A DNA stretch of 64,000 nucleotides from Dactylonectria macrodidyma (GCA_020744425.1 JAGMUV010000021.1:744001-808000), one strand, 5' to 3'; counted from the first letter of the stretch, positions 12,539-23,815 are shown. Notes: generated by a model not told the origin, from the letters alone. Made by a program: numbers and translations.

Positions 12539-12781
12539 GACGAATCTAACTGGTACGATTTTATTATTTTCTTAATTTTAGACGATTTGGAGCTGTGGTT
12601 GTGAAGTTATTCTTGATTGATATCAGGAATGGAGGTGGGTGTAAGTCTGGCAGATCACCAGATCCGGCAGATCACCAGAAAATCCCTTACAGGATAAGAA
12701 CCAGCAATCAAAATGGTATTAGCCATACTCGGGGGGTCTCGGTCTCAGCACAGCTCCACCCCCCGTTCGTCCCTCACGGGG
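12539..12781. other. Spacer between pogo fragment and MULE
   Basis: No gene. It contains a short imperfect direct repeat built on GGCAGATCACCAGA (about 12648-12675) and C/G-runs abutting the MULE terminus. No clear target-site duplication matches the sequence on the far side of the MULE. Confidence 0.4.
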
Positions 12782-15717
12782 GGCGGCCAATACATGGGCA
12801 CCTAGGTGCCCAAATAAAGTCGCGCACCCAGTGCCCAAATTAGTCAGCGATTGTCGTATACTGCTTGCCGCCCCACGGTCTAATGCTGCAATGTCCTTTT
12901 TTAACAACTGTGAAGAATGAATCAACTACGATTTGACAACAATACAATGCTCTACCGAATCAGTGGTCAAGTTCAAGGCTTCTTGCTCCCTACTGTCTCG
13001 TTCTACGCTCTCCCATATGTCCTTCATGCCTCGTCTCTTGTTAGCCAGCGGATTGTCACCCATCTCGTTAGCAACTTTGGCTTCAATGCGTTCATCCTCC
13101 GGCTTGCTCCAATCCAAATACGCCATTATCTCTTCTTTCGTCCATTCTCTTGATCCTGTTGAAGTGATACAGCGCTTGGACATCTGCTTATAGTCCAGAC
13201 ACCACTCATAACTCTGCTTGTCGTACCTCAGTGGCAGCCCCACCGCCCTGCGATATTGCTGGTTGGTCTTAATGCTGCTGCTAGGTTGCACTGCGTACCA
13301 CGCGCTTCTTGCGGCAACATATCTTCCATATATGGCTTGTGGCGAGTCGTACCTCGGCGCTGATTGCAGAGGGGGCGCGCGCAAATGAGGTGGCTCGTGA
13401 ACCGGAGGCGCAGTTCCAACCGGACCGTCTGGAACGATAGAAGAGTGAGGAGCTGTAGGAGGATCTTGTACAGTAGGCGAAGGTTGCACAAATGCAGCAT
13501 GTGCAGCGGCGGGAGAGCCTCGAAGAGCTTCTGCAGGGCATTTAAGTATCCCTTCGACCAACGATGTCACTCTGGCCACCGAAACACTTTCGGCAGGATC
13601 AGTTAGAGCAGAAACTGTGACTAGTGCTGCGTCCAACTGCGGGGCAGACTTCGAAGCCGGTGCTGCTCGTGTCAGCAACTCCTGGAACCTCAGAGGACAT
13701 GCTCTTGAGGACATGGTGTGACCAATTGCATGGCATCTGCTACACGTACTGGGCGCTTTCTTGCCAGACTGTACGATCTCAAATCCAGAGGGTTCTCGTT
13801 TGGTGCTTGTTGCAGGTTGACTGATGGTTTGGATGCCTTGCTTTGGGACTCGACGTGGTTCCAGTATAGGCTGTGGTCGACCCACACCCCGTTTCAGGTT
13901 CCAGTGAGGATGAAAATGCTCGAGCAAAGGCTCTGCTTCTCCTCCTCGAGTTTCTTCAAGGTGTGAGAACATGGCAATCCATACGAGGAAGTGAAAGACT
14001 GACTGCAAGGAGCTTTGAGTGGCGCCACAAGTAACTGCCGTTGTTCTTGCACTTTGCGTAGGGCTTGGTGCGAAACCCAACCCTGCACGGCCTCGAACAT
14101 TGCCCCGGAGACATCTAGAGGTGTCCGTATCTGCTGAGACGCTCGTATATGATTCAGCTCTTTTAGTTGGTTGGTGACCGCGTGTCGCATGGCCTGCCAA
14201 GAGTCGAAGAGGTCAAATGTGGATGTCTTGATGTATGATTTGATCAATGAGTGAATTCCTTCAGCTCTAGAGGTCAAACGTTAGCTTTCAATCTCGATGT
14301 AGACCCTAGCTGACTACCTCGAAGTGGCCACATTGCCAAAATGCAGATGTTTATCCACCCATGCTTTGACGATCATCTCTTTATGCGGCTCGAGCCAGTA
14401 CATCTTAATGTACCCAACTGCCCGGGGGTATGTTTTGCCGTATTTGAGCTCAAATTTGGCCAGGCGCTCGTCGAATATCTTTTCGGTTGGCGAATTCACG
14501 ATTGAGTGCCAAAATCCATAGAAATCGTCCCATGCTTTGTCCTGTGCTTGATCGTTCGCTTGGCCACGCTTCAGTACAAAGTCGGGTTGACAGTACTGCA
14601 GAACTGCCTTGTTGACATGCCAGAGGCACAGCAGTGCCTTAGAGGAAGGGAACCTGGTTGCGGTAGCATTTATCGCAGCGAGACATCGGTCTGTCAAGAC
14701 AACAGAGGGAAGCTCATGCTGATAGAGTGACTTGAGGTGTTGCAGTGCCCATGAATAGTCTTCTTCTGATTCACCTGACAGAAACGCAAATGCAATGCAG
14801 AAAGAACGCTGACAAGAATCAACCCCGACCATGTCAAGGAGGGGCATTGCATGCTTGTTCGTCTTGTAAGTGCAATCCAGTAATAATACGTCTCGGTTGC
14901 ATTGTAGATATGCAACAGAGTCCGGATGAGCGAAGAAGATGGCTGTCAATCGATTGTCTGGATCCAGTCGAACTCGACACCAGAAACCCTCTTCGTGCAA
15001 TTGGTCAACCAGCGCTTGGATACTGCTCTGCCCCTCACGCAGATCTCTCCTTGTTGCGGCAATCCGATTATAGATGTCTTGCTGAGTCGCGAGGGTATCC
15101 GAATTGTTATGAAGGTAGGTCCTGATATCTCGAGGAGCAGCGCCAGCAGTCGTCAGGCTTGAAATAATTGCCGTATCTCTCTCGTTAATCTGGCGATGCG
15201 CTGAGTGTGCAGACGCATCCTGGCTCGGTGGATGATTGTGCCGGGCACACTCCTTGTCCGGTCGATGGCCTAGGACCCATGTATTTCCATCCAATGACTG
15301 TTTGGCCAATACTGAAAATTTGCAGCCGGTTCTTCGACTACAAGTGCGGCGCTGTCGTTCGATAGATGTGCTCGGTGGTAGTTTATTTCGATCACAGGCG
15401 AATATGACTCTTATTCGGCCACTTGATGTCTTCAAGGATTTCCCCGTTATGAATGCATATCCCCGAGGCTTCGCCCAAGAATTAATGGCTGCCAATAGAT
15501 ATTCGCGGGATTCGTATATGCCTTCAGGTGGAAGGGCATCGTCGGGGAACGCAATCTGGTCCATTTTCGTTCGTTGCTGTTGCTGCTGTTCAGAGCGCGG
15601 GTCACATCGAACGCGCTGGTCTGGGCAGGCGGCCAATAGGGGCGAGGATCGCTGACTAACTTGGGCACTGGGTGCGCGACTTTATTTGGGCACCTAGGTG
15701 CCCATGTATTGGCCGCC
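12782..15717 (-). mobile_element. MULE DNA transposon with 70-bp TIRs
   Basis: A 2936-bp Mutator-like element. The left TIR (12782-12851) and right TIR (15648-15717) are reverse complements over 70 bp with one mismatch. Each TIR contains the palindrome GGGCACCTAGGTGCCC close to its outer end. The element contains one minus-strand transposase gene filling most of its length. Near-identical TIRs imply recent insertion or ongoing constraint. A 9-bp target-site duplication, usual for MULEs, is not apparent; both flanks are C/G homopolymer-like and may have slipped. Confidence 0.92.
12926..15564 (-). pseudogene. MULE transposase (MuDR-type), one intron, probable frameshift
   Basis: The cut-and-paste transposase of the surrounding MULE. 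Translation probably starts at the ATG at 15564 (MDQIAFPDDALPPEG). An upstream in-frame region is rich in Gln but has no better ATG. After an N-terminal FAR1/FLYWCH-like zinc region come the MULE DDE motifs LLLDCTYKTNKHAMP, VVLTDRCLAAI and CLWHVNKAVL. The intron 14317-14267 (51 bp, branch GCTAACG) joins AATS to RAEGIHSLIKSY with correct phase. The SWIM-like motif GLPCSHTL follows. Near 13940 the frame must shift by one base to continue into HFHPHWNLK. The C-terminal part holds a zinc knuckle (CSRCHAIGHTMSSRAC, about 13780-13730) and runs to 12926. If the shift is real the copy is inactive; a sequencing error there would make it intact. Confidence 0.85.
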
Positions 15718-16928
15718 ACCCCCCTAGTAGGGTCTTACTAAGTAGCTTAACCCAACCCTAAGACCCGACGGCTACACCCTAAAGGTTTTAAAAAACGATG
15801 GTATTGATGGAGTAGAAGCCTGTATGTCACCGCTAGCTCGATGTACTTTGATAATACTTTTGCAACAGCCCAAACCTGGCGCTGCTTCACCACCTGACCT
15901 TTGTCTAGATGGAGTAACCAAGGGTCTAGGTCAGCCAAGATTGGGGATCACGGGCAAGGCAGACTGGCTTGGACAGGGTGATCCCTTGTTTCTGGTTTCT
16001 AAGCGCCATCTGAAAAAGCTAGTGAGTAAATTCTGCAGGACAATGCCGACAAGGGCAGGTGTTTCGTGGTAGGATTATGGATCATGCCTATGTACGGAGT
16101 AACTTAGTGGCCGGATAGAGAGAGAGGCCTCAAGTGATTCAATATTTCAGCAAGATGTCTGGTTTGGCCATGATGCGACTGGGTAGCTGAAGGGTCTTTG
16201 CTTGTGGCGAAAATGCTGAGATTTGCTATGGTACTGATGGAAAGAGGCTTGCACTGCTGAGCTGAAATTGCATGAGGCCATTTGTTTATTGCGATACAGG
16301 TACCTGAAGGCGGGAACTGGAGGGGCGCTAACTAGGCAGCAGCGCCCCGTGACCAGTCCTCTTGTCCCACCTCACAACGCCATTCGTCAAGGACGGCATA
16401 GCGCGTGCAGCTTCTGGCCTTACCAACCTCTGAGGTCTTTCTAAGGGACTGGTGGCTGAAACACAGCCGACAAGCTGAACGCGTGGCCGGTTTATCCTCA
16501 TTTCTTCTACCCCTGAGTGACTGTGGCACTGAGCGATATGATTCTAACTGTGCTTCTAGCAACGGACAATGGGTCTGACAATATAACGAACCAAGGAGCT
16601 GCCTGCAAATAGGGGAATGTGTAGGTACAAACTCAAGGTACTGTACCTTAAATTGATTGCAATCATGTGTTGGCCTCACCCACATATCAGATCCCACCAG
16701 CATGAGCCAATTGAAACGCAATAACATGTTCGCCCTTGTCCACTGGGGACCCACTCCGATGTTAAGTGACCATCACCAATTGAGCCAATTCCAGCCCACT
16801 ATGTGAGGTAAATTGCCTCACGACTTTAAGAAACACTGATTTTACAACATGTAATTGCACGATCCAAAGTCAACGCCAATGGGTTGTTGCCAGAGAAGGT
16901 TTGAAGACATTCTAAAAGAGTTGATGTG
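15718..16928. other. Intergenic, no gene seen
   Basis: No recognisable coding sequence on either strand. A 140-codon minus-strand frame at 16754-16332 shows no known domain and is not called. The segment 15748-15780 has degenerate CCCTAA-like words but no telomeric array. Confidence 0.4.
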
Positions 16929-17330
16929 GCACTGCCGGGAAAACACACGAGACAACTCTACGACCAGCTATCATAGAAAGAAGCTAGTTTGCTCGCCCAG
17001 CTCAGAACAGGCATAGGGAAATTGAACGCATATCTCTTCCACATCAAAGCGGTACCATCGGACCGGTGTGGTTGTGGACAAGCGAGAGAGACAGTTAACA
17101 CTTCCTCTTCCGATGCCGAAAGTGGACAGCATACCGTGCAGAGAGGCTTCAATGCACTTAACCCAGAGAGGCAACATCTCTTTCTATCTTGGAGGGAAGT
17201 CACCCGCCGAACTTGGAAGCTGTTCGGGCGACGATCCGGTTTGCATTGGCCACGGGCCGCCTTGATGCAAGCTAGCCAGGGAGACGAACCTCACCCCCCC
17301 CCCCCCCGGTAACCCACTATTTCCAACCTA
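16929..17330 (+). pseudogene. LINE (Tad-like) reverse transcriptase 3' fragment
   Basis: The C-terminal end of a fungal LINE ORF2, including the Cys-rich region after the RNase H domain. Readable pieces are LPGKHTRQLYDQLS, then TAG at 16974 where Trp is expected, then LLAQLRTGIGKLNAYL and CGCGQARETV. At least two frameshifts follow: TQRGNISFYLGGKS is in a second frame and TIRFALATGRLDA in a third. The stop is again a TGG-to-TAG type change. A 14-base C homopolymer follows at 17294-17307. This fragment is not the 3' end of the ORF1 at 19.3 kb, because it lies upstream of it on the same strand. Confidence 0.8.
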
Positions 17331-17841
17331 ACTCAGACCCTCACCCCGTGCCACAGCAAGCGGACACCGCTTCAGCCGCCGTAGATAGGACACTGAACAC
17401 TTAGAGAATAGGCTTCAAGTTAGTTCGCAAATAACACTACTGAACCACGGGAATCCGCAGAGACGAAGAGCAAATGAGACAGCATAAGCAAAGAAGGGGA
17501 GACAGCATGGGCTTAAGGAGATCAGGACACAATTTGGGCAACGTTCATGTAGATTAGTAATCAGTGCCCTTTCGGCTCAGCCGCCGGGCGATAATAAATT
17601 GATTGATTAATGAGTAATATGGAACGATGTTGGTCCCCATATTTAGGGACACAGTGCCAAAAGCACAGACCTGTATGTATCTGGTATAACGGACCTAATA
17701 TCAGGCTCCAGCCTATAAAACCTAGTAATCAGCCTCTTCGAAATTGTAATGTGTGCCCAAGCTTGTCATACCCCTAACATCCGGCTTCGCTTCACCCTCA
17801 AGTTGTACTACAGTCCATCGCAAAGTCAATGAGTCGAGATA
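17331..17841. promoter_or_regulatory. Upstream region of ankyrin gene 1 (shared with gene 2)
   Basis: From about 17625 to the ATG at 17842 this sequence matches, as an inverted copy, the region upstream of the second ankyrin gene (23816 to about 24035). Shared blocks include GATGTTGGTCCCC, TTCGAAATTGT, CAAGTTGTACT and GTCAATGAGTCGAGATAAT. The promoters were therefore duplicated with the genes. The part before 17625 has no recognised feature. Confidence 0.6.
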
Positions 17842-18384
17842 ATGGTGCTGCCTGATTTGCCAGTTGAGTTGCTCGAGTCTATTTCCGAGAACTTAGACTC
17901 GGAGAGGTCCATCAGCGCCTTTAGCCAAGCAAATCGCCTCCTACATAATCTCCTAACTGGGCATCTCTATCGTCACAACGCACGATGGTGTGGGAGCTCG
18001 GCGTTAATTTGGGCAGCAAGACAAGGGCGAGAGGAGACGGTTCGAAAGGCATTAAGATGGGGTGCTGACGTCAACGCGCAAGGTGGGCGCTACGGAAGTG
18101 CTCTACTGGCGGCATCGGCAGAAGGCCACGAGAAGATCGTTCAGCTACTCATCGATCACAATGCCGAAGTCAACGTAGAAGATGAAGAGTACGGAAGTGC
18201 TCTACTGGCGGCATCGGCAGAAGGCCACGAGAAGATCGTTCAGCTACTCATCGATCACAATGCCGACGTCAACGTGGAAGGTGAAGAGTATGGAAGTGCT
18301 CTACTGGCGGCATCTGCAAGAGGCCACAACAAGATCGTCCAGCTACTCCTCGACAAGAATGCCGATATCGGAGGCCAGGCATGA
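17842..18384 (+). CDS. F-box/ankyrin repeat protein 1
   Basis: A 180-residue protein with an F-box-like N-terminus (about residues 4-45, LPDLPVELLESISENLDSE then ANRLLHNLL and LYRHNARW) followed by a helical linker and about four ankyrin repeats. The repeats are built on GSALLAASAEGHEKIVQLL and end NADIGGQA. Fungal proteins of this type are thought to act as SCF ubiquitin-ligase adaptors, with the F-box binding Skp1 and the ankyrins binding a target; the target is unknown here. The frame is uninterrupted and intronless. It is short for the family, and two repeats are nearly identical at DNA level (about 18090-18175 and 18189-18274), which suggests recent repeat copying. Its paralogue lies inverted at 22436-23815. 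Confidence 0.85.
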   Translation: MVLPDLPVELLESISENLDSERSISAFSQANRLLHNLLTGHLYRHNARWCGSSALIWAARQGREETVRKALRWGADVNAQGGRYGSALLAASAEGHEKIVQLLIDHNAEVNVEDEEYGSALLAASAEGHEKIVQLLIDHNADVNVEGEEYGSALLAASARGHNKIVQLLLDKNADIGGQA

Positions 18385-18493
18385 TCTCAACGAGCCTTAG
18401 GAACAACGGTACTTAGTAATACAACTGTGTGCTTCAAGAAATCGGTGGGCTAGATTACCTCGCATTTAGACAACAATCAATTAATACACTGCT
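18385..18493 (+). other. 3' flank shared by both ankyrin genes
   Basis: The 110 bases after the stop, including ACTGTGTGCTTCAAGAAATCGGTGGGC and the TAGACAACAATCAATTAATACAC block, recur inverted at 22330-22435 after gene 2. This marks the inner edge of the duplicated segment. Confidence 0.75.
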
Positions 18494-19303
18494 GCTGCTC
18501 ATTATCGTTTACCTGATCTTTGATCCTTTTAGCCCGCTAAGTTCGACACTAACCTTCTTCTTAGCCTACTAACCATCTGTTTCTTAGGATTCCGGGCAAA
18601 GGATTCTGGCCGACTACTGAGTGACTTGGTGCCGAATTCCCGAAACCCCCTATATCCTGGAGATGTAGTGTTCTATCGTAACTCATTGAGCAGACTCTAT
18701 AGATTAGTCCTATAATAACTCGGTGGGTATCTTTATAACTACGAGCTCCTCGAAGAACTGACAGCCAGCTGCTTTACGTTATCGACTAAGCCTCTTAGTA
18801 GCACGGAAGGATCCTTCTTTCTCACCTAGGCTCGCTATCTTCCTGTATCCTAGCCTTCCCCTAGGTTTCTTTTCCTGCTTTGCACTTTTTGCACCTCGCA
18901 TAATTCTCTACCTAGCGATAGAGCACTCTCTGCTATGCTTCCCGTCCCCTTAAGGAGTAATAAACCTGTTCTAACCTAGTGGAGAGTATAGCAAAGTAAA
19001 GTGCCGTCAGGCAAGTAATTAGTAGACTTCTTATCTAGTACTCGCTATCCAATCTTATAACCGCTCCTATTTGAGACTCTCGAAACCGTGCTACGCTATT
19101 AGCGGTCTGTTCTAGTCGTCCCTCTATTAGGCATCGCCATAGGCTAGGAAGATCGCGAGAATATAATGCCTCTCTCTAGTCCCCTACAGTGGACTAGACA
19201 CCAACTTCCCTCTTACATCTAACTTCCTTAGCTGCTAATGTTAAGGATTTTGCCAGCCACACACCTAATCTGTTAACAACCACCCAATCCCAGCATCTCA
19301 GCG
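18494..19303. other. AT-rich, CTAG-rich stretch; likely 5' UTR of LINE in its last part
   Basis: No gene seen. The sequence is dense in CTAG, TAGG and CCTA words and looks mutated. The final 60-100 bases before 19304 lead directly into the LINE ORF1 and are probably its 5' untranslated region. Confidence 0.4.
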
Positions 19304-21085
19304 ATGGCCTCCGTGCCAGACGCCCCCATCCCCATTGATCTGGGGCCTCGAACCCCTCTGCACCTCCCTCAGATTGCGAGGGCGGCTCTCATACAGGGTA
19401 GCGAATATGACATCTCTGAGGGCACGATCCCAGAGGCTGTCAGCACTCCAACGCCCGCGCCAGACTCGGTCCTCTTAGAAGAAGAGGCCTGCATCGAGAT
19501 CAATATGAGCGATACGATTGAAGCTGCGCCAGTAGACCTCCCAGCTCCTCACCCCCCCCACCCCCCCCCCCCCCCCCCCAGCAGCGATGTCTTCGAATAC
19601 AGCAAAGTCTCGGAGCCTGCTATCGCAATCAACCTCTCCGCGGCTGCAGCCGGAGTTGCAATCGAAAGCCAGGCTATTCTAGACGATAAAATGAAGGTCT
19701 TCAGGACCTTCTGCGCAGCCTTTGACGAAACAGCGAAGCAGTTCCCGACAGGACGAATGTTCCGCTTTGCCCAAGAGATGTCGCAGAGCTTCCTCAGCCA
19801 TTGGGCAAGTGCCCTAAATGGCGATAGCCAGCCGCCAGCAGCCTCACATCCCGTTCGATCATACGCTTCTGCCCTCGCAGCTGGCCTCCCGACGCGCCTC
19901 GCTATGCCGCTTGACAACGAATTCCAAACAGCTCGGACACGGGGGAATGCCTCTGACCCTCAACGACGACCGCTTAAGCCCCGCCAGGCCCGACAATCCC
20001 AGGAACAACAGCAGCAAGAAAACCCTGCTATAGCCTACGATGATACCAGGGTCTTCGTACGGCTCCACACGAATTCCCCTGCTTGGGAAAAGCAACCCTT
20101 TGCGATACGAGTCCACCTAGCCGACAAGCTAGGCATCAAGCTCGACGCTATTCCGCAAGCATCTAGGACTAAGACCGGCTGGGCTATCCGCCCCAGCAAA
20201 CCTCGACATCCGCAATAAGATTATCAACGAAGAAGCCTGCTGGGCCCTAGGGGCTGACGCTGTTGAGCTCGCTACGAAATGGATTACCTATGTGGTCTCT
20301 GAATGCCCTCGGTCTCTGACGGACCTACTAGGAAAGACTGTGGATTACGAAGCTGCTCTAAAAGACGAAGTGGAGGCTCAGACAGGTCTACGGGCTGTTA
20401 GCTGCCGCCCTCCCGTCACGACGACCCCACTCAACCGACAAAGACATTGTTCATTTCCTTCCTCAAGCAGCCAAAGCACGCCTTCCGCCTCTTTGGGACA
20501 AGCCGGCTAGCGAGGCTGATCAGGAAGACCGCCAAAGCCAACCAGTGCAACCTCTGCTGGGACTACCACTCGCGACACAGCTGTGACCGCACTGCCCGAT
20601 GTGTAAGCTGCGGAAGGACCCCCCACGAGGGGATGCCCTGTGAATACAAGACCCAATGCCTCAATTGCCGAGGCCCTCATCCAGCTGACGATGGGAAATG
20701 CCCTGCCCGACCCCGACGACAAAACGGAGTCCTGAAGCGACTGACGCAGCCGGAAAAGAGAGGAATCAGGGAAATTGGCGAGAGGCTATTCCGCCAGCTC
20801 CACCCGGAGGTGGCCGCAGCCGCAGCCGGATCCTCGCCGGCCCCCGAGGCCGGGACCCGGCCATCGTCACCCTCAGATGGTCCGAAATGTGCGGATATAA
20901 AACAACCATCTCCTGCACCTACCCGTCGAAATCCTCAAACGCTCGGGGTTGGTCGTGTTACAATATCCTCCATTCGACCGAACAGTCATACCGGCCTCCT
21001 ACAACGTCGACGTGTGGTGGGGGTGGTTGGTGCACAGGTCGTGACAACTTGCGCTGTGGTCGTTGAAAGAACTGACCCGCCCTGA
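19304..21085 (+). pseudogene. LINE ORF1 (Gag-like, zinc knuckles), two frameshifts
   Basis: The ORF1 nucleic-acid-binding protein of a Tad-type fungal LINE. The N-terminus has a Pro run encoded by a C-rich tract (19551-19579). The conserved core VRLHTNSPAWEKQPFAIRVHL follows, then SRTKTGWAI. The frame shifts near 20195 into NLDIRNKIINEEACWALG and back near 20415 into KTLFISFLKQPKHAFRLFG. Three closely spaced CCHC-like knuckles follow (CNLCWDYHSRHSC, CVSCGRTPHEGMPC, CLNCRGPHPADDGKC; about 20547-20703). Homology fades after about 20900. The endonuclease/reverse-transcriptase ORF2 expected downstream is absent, so this is a 5' remnant, unlike the usual 5'-truncated LINE copy. It lies between the two inverted ankyrin genes. 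Confidence 0.85.
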
Positions 21086-21109
21086 CGAGGAACCCATATC
21101 AGCTTTGGT

Positions 21110-21781
21110 CTACCGATACGTATAGTGTTTGCGAGTGACCACATCCCTAGCGCCCTCATTCCGGTTCGGTTGATCGTTGACCGGTGCTTGGGCTGTCGCA
21201 GTCCTGGATGCTCTCCGCTGTCTCGCCCGCTTCGCCCTTCTCGCCTCCGACCGGCCCTGACTACGACGAGATGCATCGACCATTGGCGGAGTAGCTGGCT
21301 CATGTACGCCAACAGCATTGCGATTTTGAAGCAAAGAAGATTGAGTGCTGGTTATCATTTTAGGAGTGTCGACAATAAAGAGCCGATCTGCTGGTAACGA
21401 GGTATTGCTGTGACCAAAATTCCCGGGCATCCAACCCCGCCCAGGCTGAACTTGCATCCTTACAGGCAGTTGTGGGGTCCGGAAAAAGTGGACTGGACAG
21501 GGCATGGGTCCTATTCCTGCAGCGGCATTGGACATCAGTGGACCTGGCATCATCTGCATGGCGAATTATCCATGGGGAACTGTCATCATTGCAGTCGACT
21601 GAGCGGCTAGTCTCAAGGCTCGATCGCGAGCCAGATCGATGCGGAAGTGCATCATCATAGCATTATGGAAGCACCCATGGCATAACCCATACGGACTATG
21701 AGGGGCAAAACAGCGCTGGGTAGTCACTGAGTTGCTCTGTACGTTTCCATCGATGATAGAGCACTGACGCGCGGAATCCAT
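21110..21781 (-). pseudogene. Uncharacterised gene, one in-frame stop, 3' end lost
   Basis: A continuous minus-strand frame from ATG 21781 to the stop at 21110, broken once by TAA at 21568-21566 (context PHG-stop-FAMQMM), which CAA would explain. The product is Met-, Pro- and Gln-rich in the middle and has a basic cluster (ASRRSQGRSEARRAKRARQRR, about residues 180-200) that could be nuclear-targeting or nucleic-acid-binding. No family is recognised. It runs head-on into the LINE ORF1 remnant, so the true C-terminus may have been lost. The single stop has the same C-to-T signature as the neighbouring transposons. It may be a host gene, or coding sequence of an unidentified element. Confidence 0.4.
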
Positions 21782-22329
21782 GATGTCAACGTTGGGGGGG
21801 GGGAAGCGCCAGGCTTGGAGTTGGTTTGAATAATGAGGTAAAGGTTAGCAATGAAGAGACGCATTTGAACTTTGAGAGGCCGAGCGATTGCTATATGGTA
21901 TTTACGTTCACCACGCATTATCTTGCTGTTCTCTGCGTCACGTTTTGTGTTCTCAGAGTCGTTTTACTTGATGTGATAGGAAACAAAGTCGTCGATTAGT
22001 TAAAGCAATAATGGAGAACGTTCGAACAATGTCTCCTCCCCCGCAGCTAACCTGACATTTTTGTGCAGCCTAGATCCTACAAGATCAGACATCAACATCA
22101 TCATTTTGTGGGCTCGATTGCATTGGTCCCTATCAGCAGCAGCCCCCCGGGAGGCCTCCCCGGGGCAGGGGAAAATGCGATTCTTTTTTGACTGATCTCA
22201 CTCCAGGCAATCCACGAGCACTCTGCTGAATAAGCCGTCATTTTAATCCACAAAAGTCGGATATTGATGTGGATGGATTGATTCAGCTGATTGGATCAAA
22301 GGTCAGGGAAACAAAACTGGGCAGCAACA
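21782..22329. other. Intergenic, no gene seen
   Basis: It contains a short G-run (21793-21801) and an inverted GGGAGGCCTCCC at about 22148-22159. No coding sequence is recognised. Confidence 0.4.
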
Positions 22330-22435
22330 GTGTGTTGATTGATTGTTGTCTAAATGCGAGGAAATCTAGCCCACCGATTTTTTGAAGCACACAGTTGCAC
22401 TACCAAGTACAGTCGTTTCCTGAGACTCGTTGAGA

Positions 22436-23815
22436 TCATGCCCGGCCTGCGACATCGGCATTCTTGTCGAGGAGTAGCTGGACGATTGTCTCGTGGCCTC
22501 CTTGACATGCCGCCTGTAGAGCGTTTCCGAAGTAACCACCTTGCGCGTTGACGTCCACATTCTGATAGAGGAGTAGCTGGACAATTGTCTCGTGGCCTCC
22601 TTGAGATGCTGCCTGTAGTGCATTTCCATAGTATCCACCTTGCGCGTTGACATCCACATTCTTATCGAGAAGTAGCTGGACGATTGTCTCGTGACCTCCT
22701 TGAGATGCCGCTTGCAGTGCATTTCCATGGTGTCCACCCTGCGCATTAATATCAGCATTCTTTTCGAGAAGTAGCTGGATGATTGTCTCGTCGCCTCTTG
22801 CAGATGCTGCTATAAATGCGCTTCCGTAGTGTCCACCCTGCGCGTTAATATTGGCATTCTTGTCGAGGAGTAGCTGGACGATTGTCTTATAGCCTCTTGC
22901 AGATGCCGCTACTAATGCGCTTCCATTAAATCCATCCTGCGCGTTAACGTCCACATTCTTATCGAGGAGTAGTTGAACGATCGTCTCATGACCTTCTGCA
23001 GATGCTGCCACTAATGCGTTTCCGTAGAATCCACCTTGCGTGTTGACGTCCACATTTTTGTCGAGGAGTAGCTGGACGATTGTCTCGTGGCCTCTTGCAG
23101 ATGCCGCCTGTAGTGCATTTCCGTAGTGTCCACCTTGCGCGTTAACGTCCGCATTATTCTCGAGAAGTAGCTGAACCATCGTCTCGTGGCCTCTTACAGA
23201 TGCCGCCACTAATGCGCTTTCATCAGATCCACCCTGCGCGTTAACGTCCATATTCTTGTCGAGGAGTAGTTGAACGATCGTCTCGTGACCTTCTGCAGAT
23301 GCCGCCACTAATGTATTTCCGTAGAATCCACCTTGCGCATTAACGTCCGCATTATTGTCGAGTAGTAGCTGGACGATTGTCTCGTGGCCTCTTGCAGATG
23401 CCGCCTGTAGTGCATTTCCGTAGTATCCACCTTGTGCGTTAACGTCCGCATTGTTCTCGAGAAGTAGTTGAACCATCGTGTCGTAACCTCCTGCAGAAGC
23501 CACCTGCAAAGCGTTTCCGAAGTATCCACCTTGTGCATTAACGTCGGCATTCTTTTCGATGAGTAGCTGGACGATCGTCTCGTGGCCTCCTACCGACGCT
23601 GCCTCTAATGCGTTTATATAGTATATACCTTGTGCGTTAACGTCCACATTCTTATCGAGGAGTACCTGGACGACCTTCTCGTGGCCACCTTCAATCGCCT
23701 CCTGTAGAACCGCTACTAAGAACGCATCTTGAACGTCAGCACACCACGATCTTAGCGAGTCTAGGTTCTCCGAAATAGACTCGAGAAATTCATCTGACAA
23801 ATCGGGGGACGGCAT
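22436..23815 (-). CDS. Ankyrin repeat protein 2 (F-box mostly deleted)
   Basis: A 459-residue protein of about 13 ankyrin repeats of 33 residues, built on GHETIVQLLLDKNVDVNAQGG and YGNALQAAS, with a near-perfect 99-bp DNA period. The N-terminus PDLSDEFLESISENLDS matches the start of gene 1's F-box. The remaining F-box (the ANRLLHNLL part) is absent and the frame passes to WCADVQDAFLVAVL. It can therefore probably bind a target but not Skp1. The upstream region and 3' flank match gene 1 in inverted orientation. No stops or frameshifts are seen. Repeat number could differ in an accurate long-read assembly because the units are so alike. Confidence 0.85.
   Translation of the reverse strand: MPSPDLSDEFLESISENLDSLRSWCADVQDAFLVAVLQEAIEGGHEKVVQVLLDKNVDVNAQGIYYINALEAASVGGHETIVQLLIEKNADVNAQGGYFGNALQVASAGGYDTMVQLLLENNADVNAQGGYYGNALQAASARGHETIVQLLLDNNADVNAQGGFYGNTLVAASAEGHETIVQLLLDKNMDVNAQGGSDESALVAASVRGHETMVQLLLENNADVNAQGGHYGNALQAASARGHETIVQLLLDKNVDVNTQGGFYGNALVAASAEGHETIVQLLLDKNVDVNAQDGFNGSALVAASARGYKTIVQLLLDKNANINAQGGHYGSAFIAASARGDETIIQLLLEKNADINAQGGHHGNALQAASQGGHETIVQLLLDKNVDVNAQGGYYGNALQAASQGGHETIVQLLLYQNVDVNAQGGYFGNALQAACQGGHETIVQLLLDKNADVAGRA

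Noticed and set aside
15740..15785. CCCTAA-like words suggesting an internal telomere repeat
   Set aside because: Only two or three scattered, imperfect words, not an array.
22436..23815. Regular 99-bp repeats as a CRISPR-like array
   Set aside because: The period is the 33-residue ankyrin repeat in an open frame, and there are no unique spacers.
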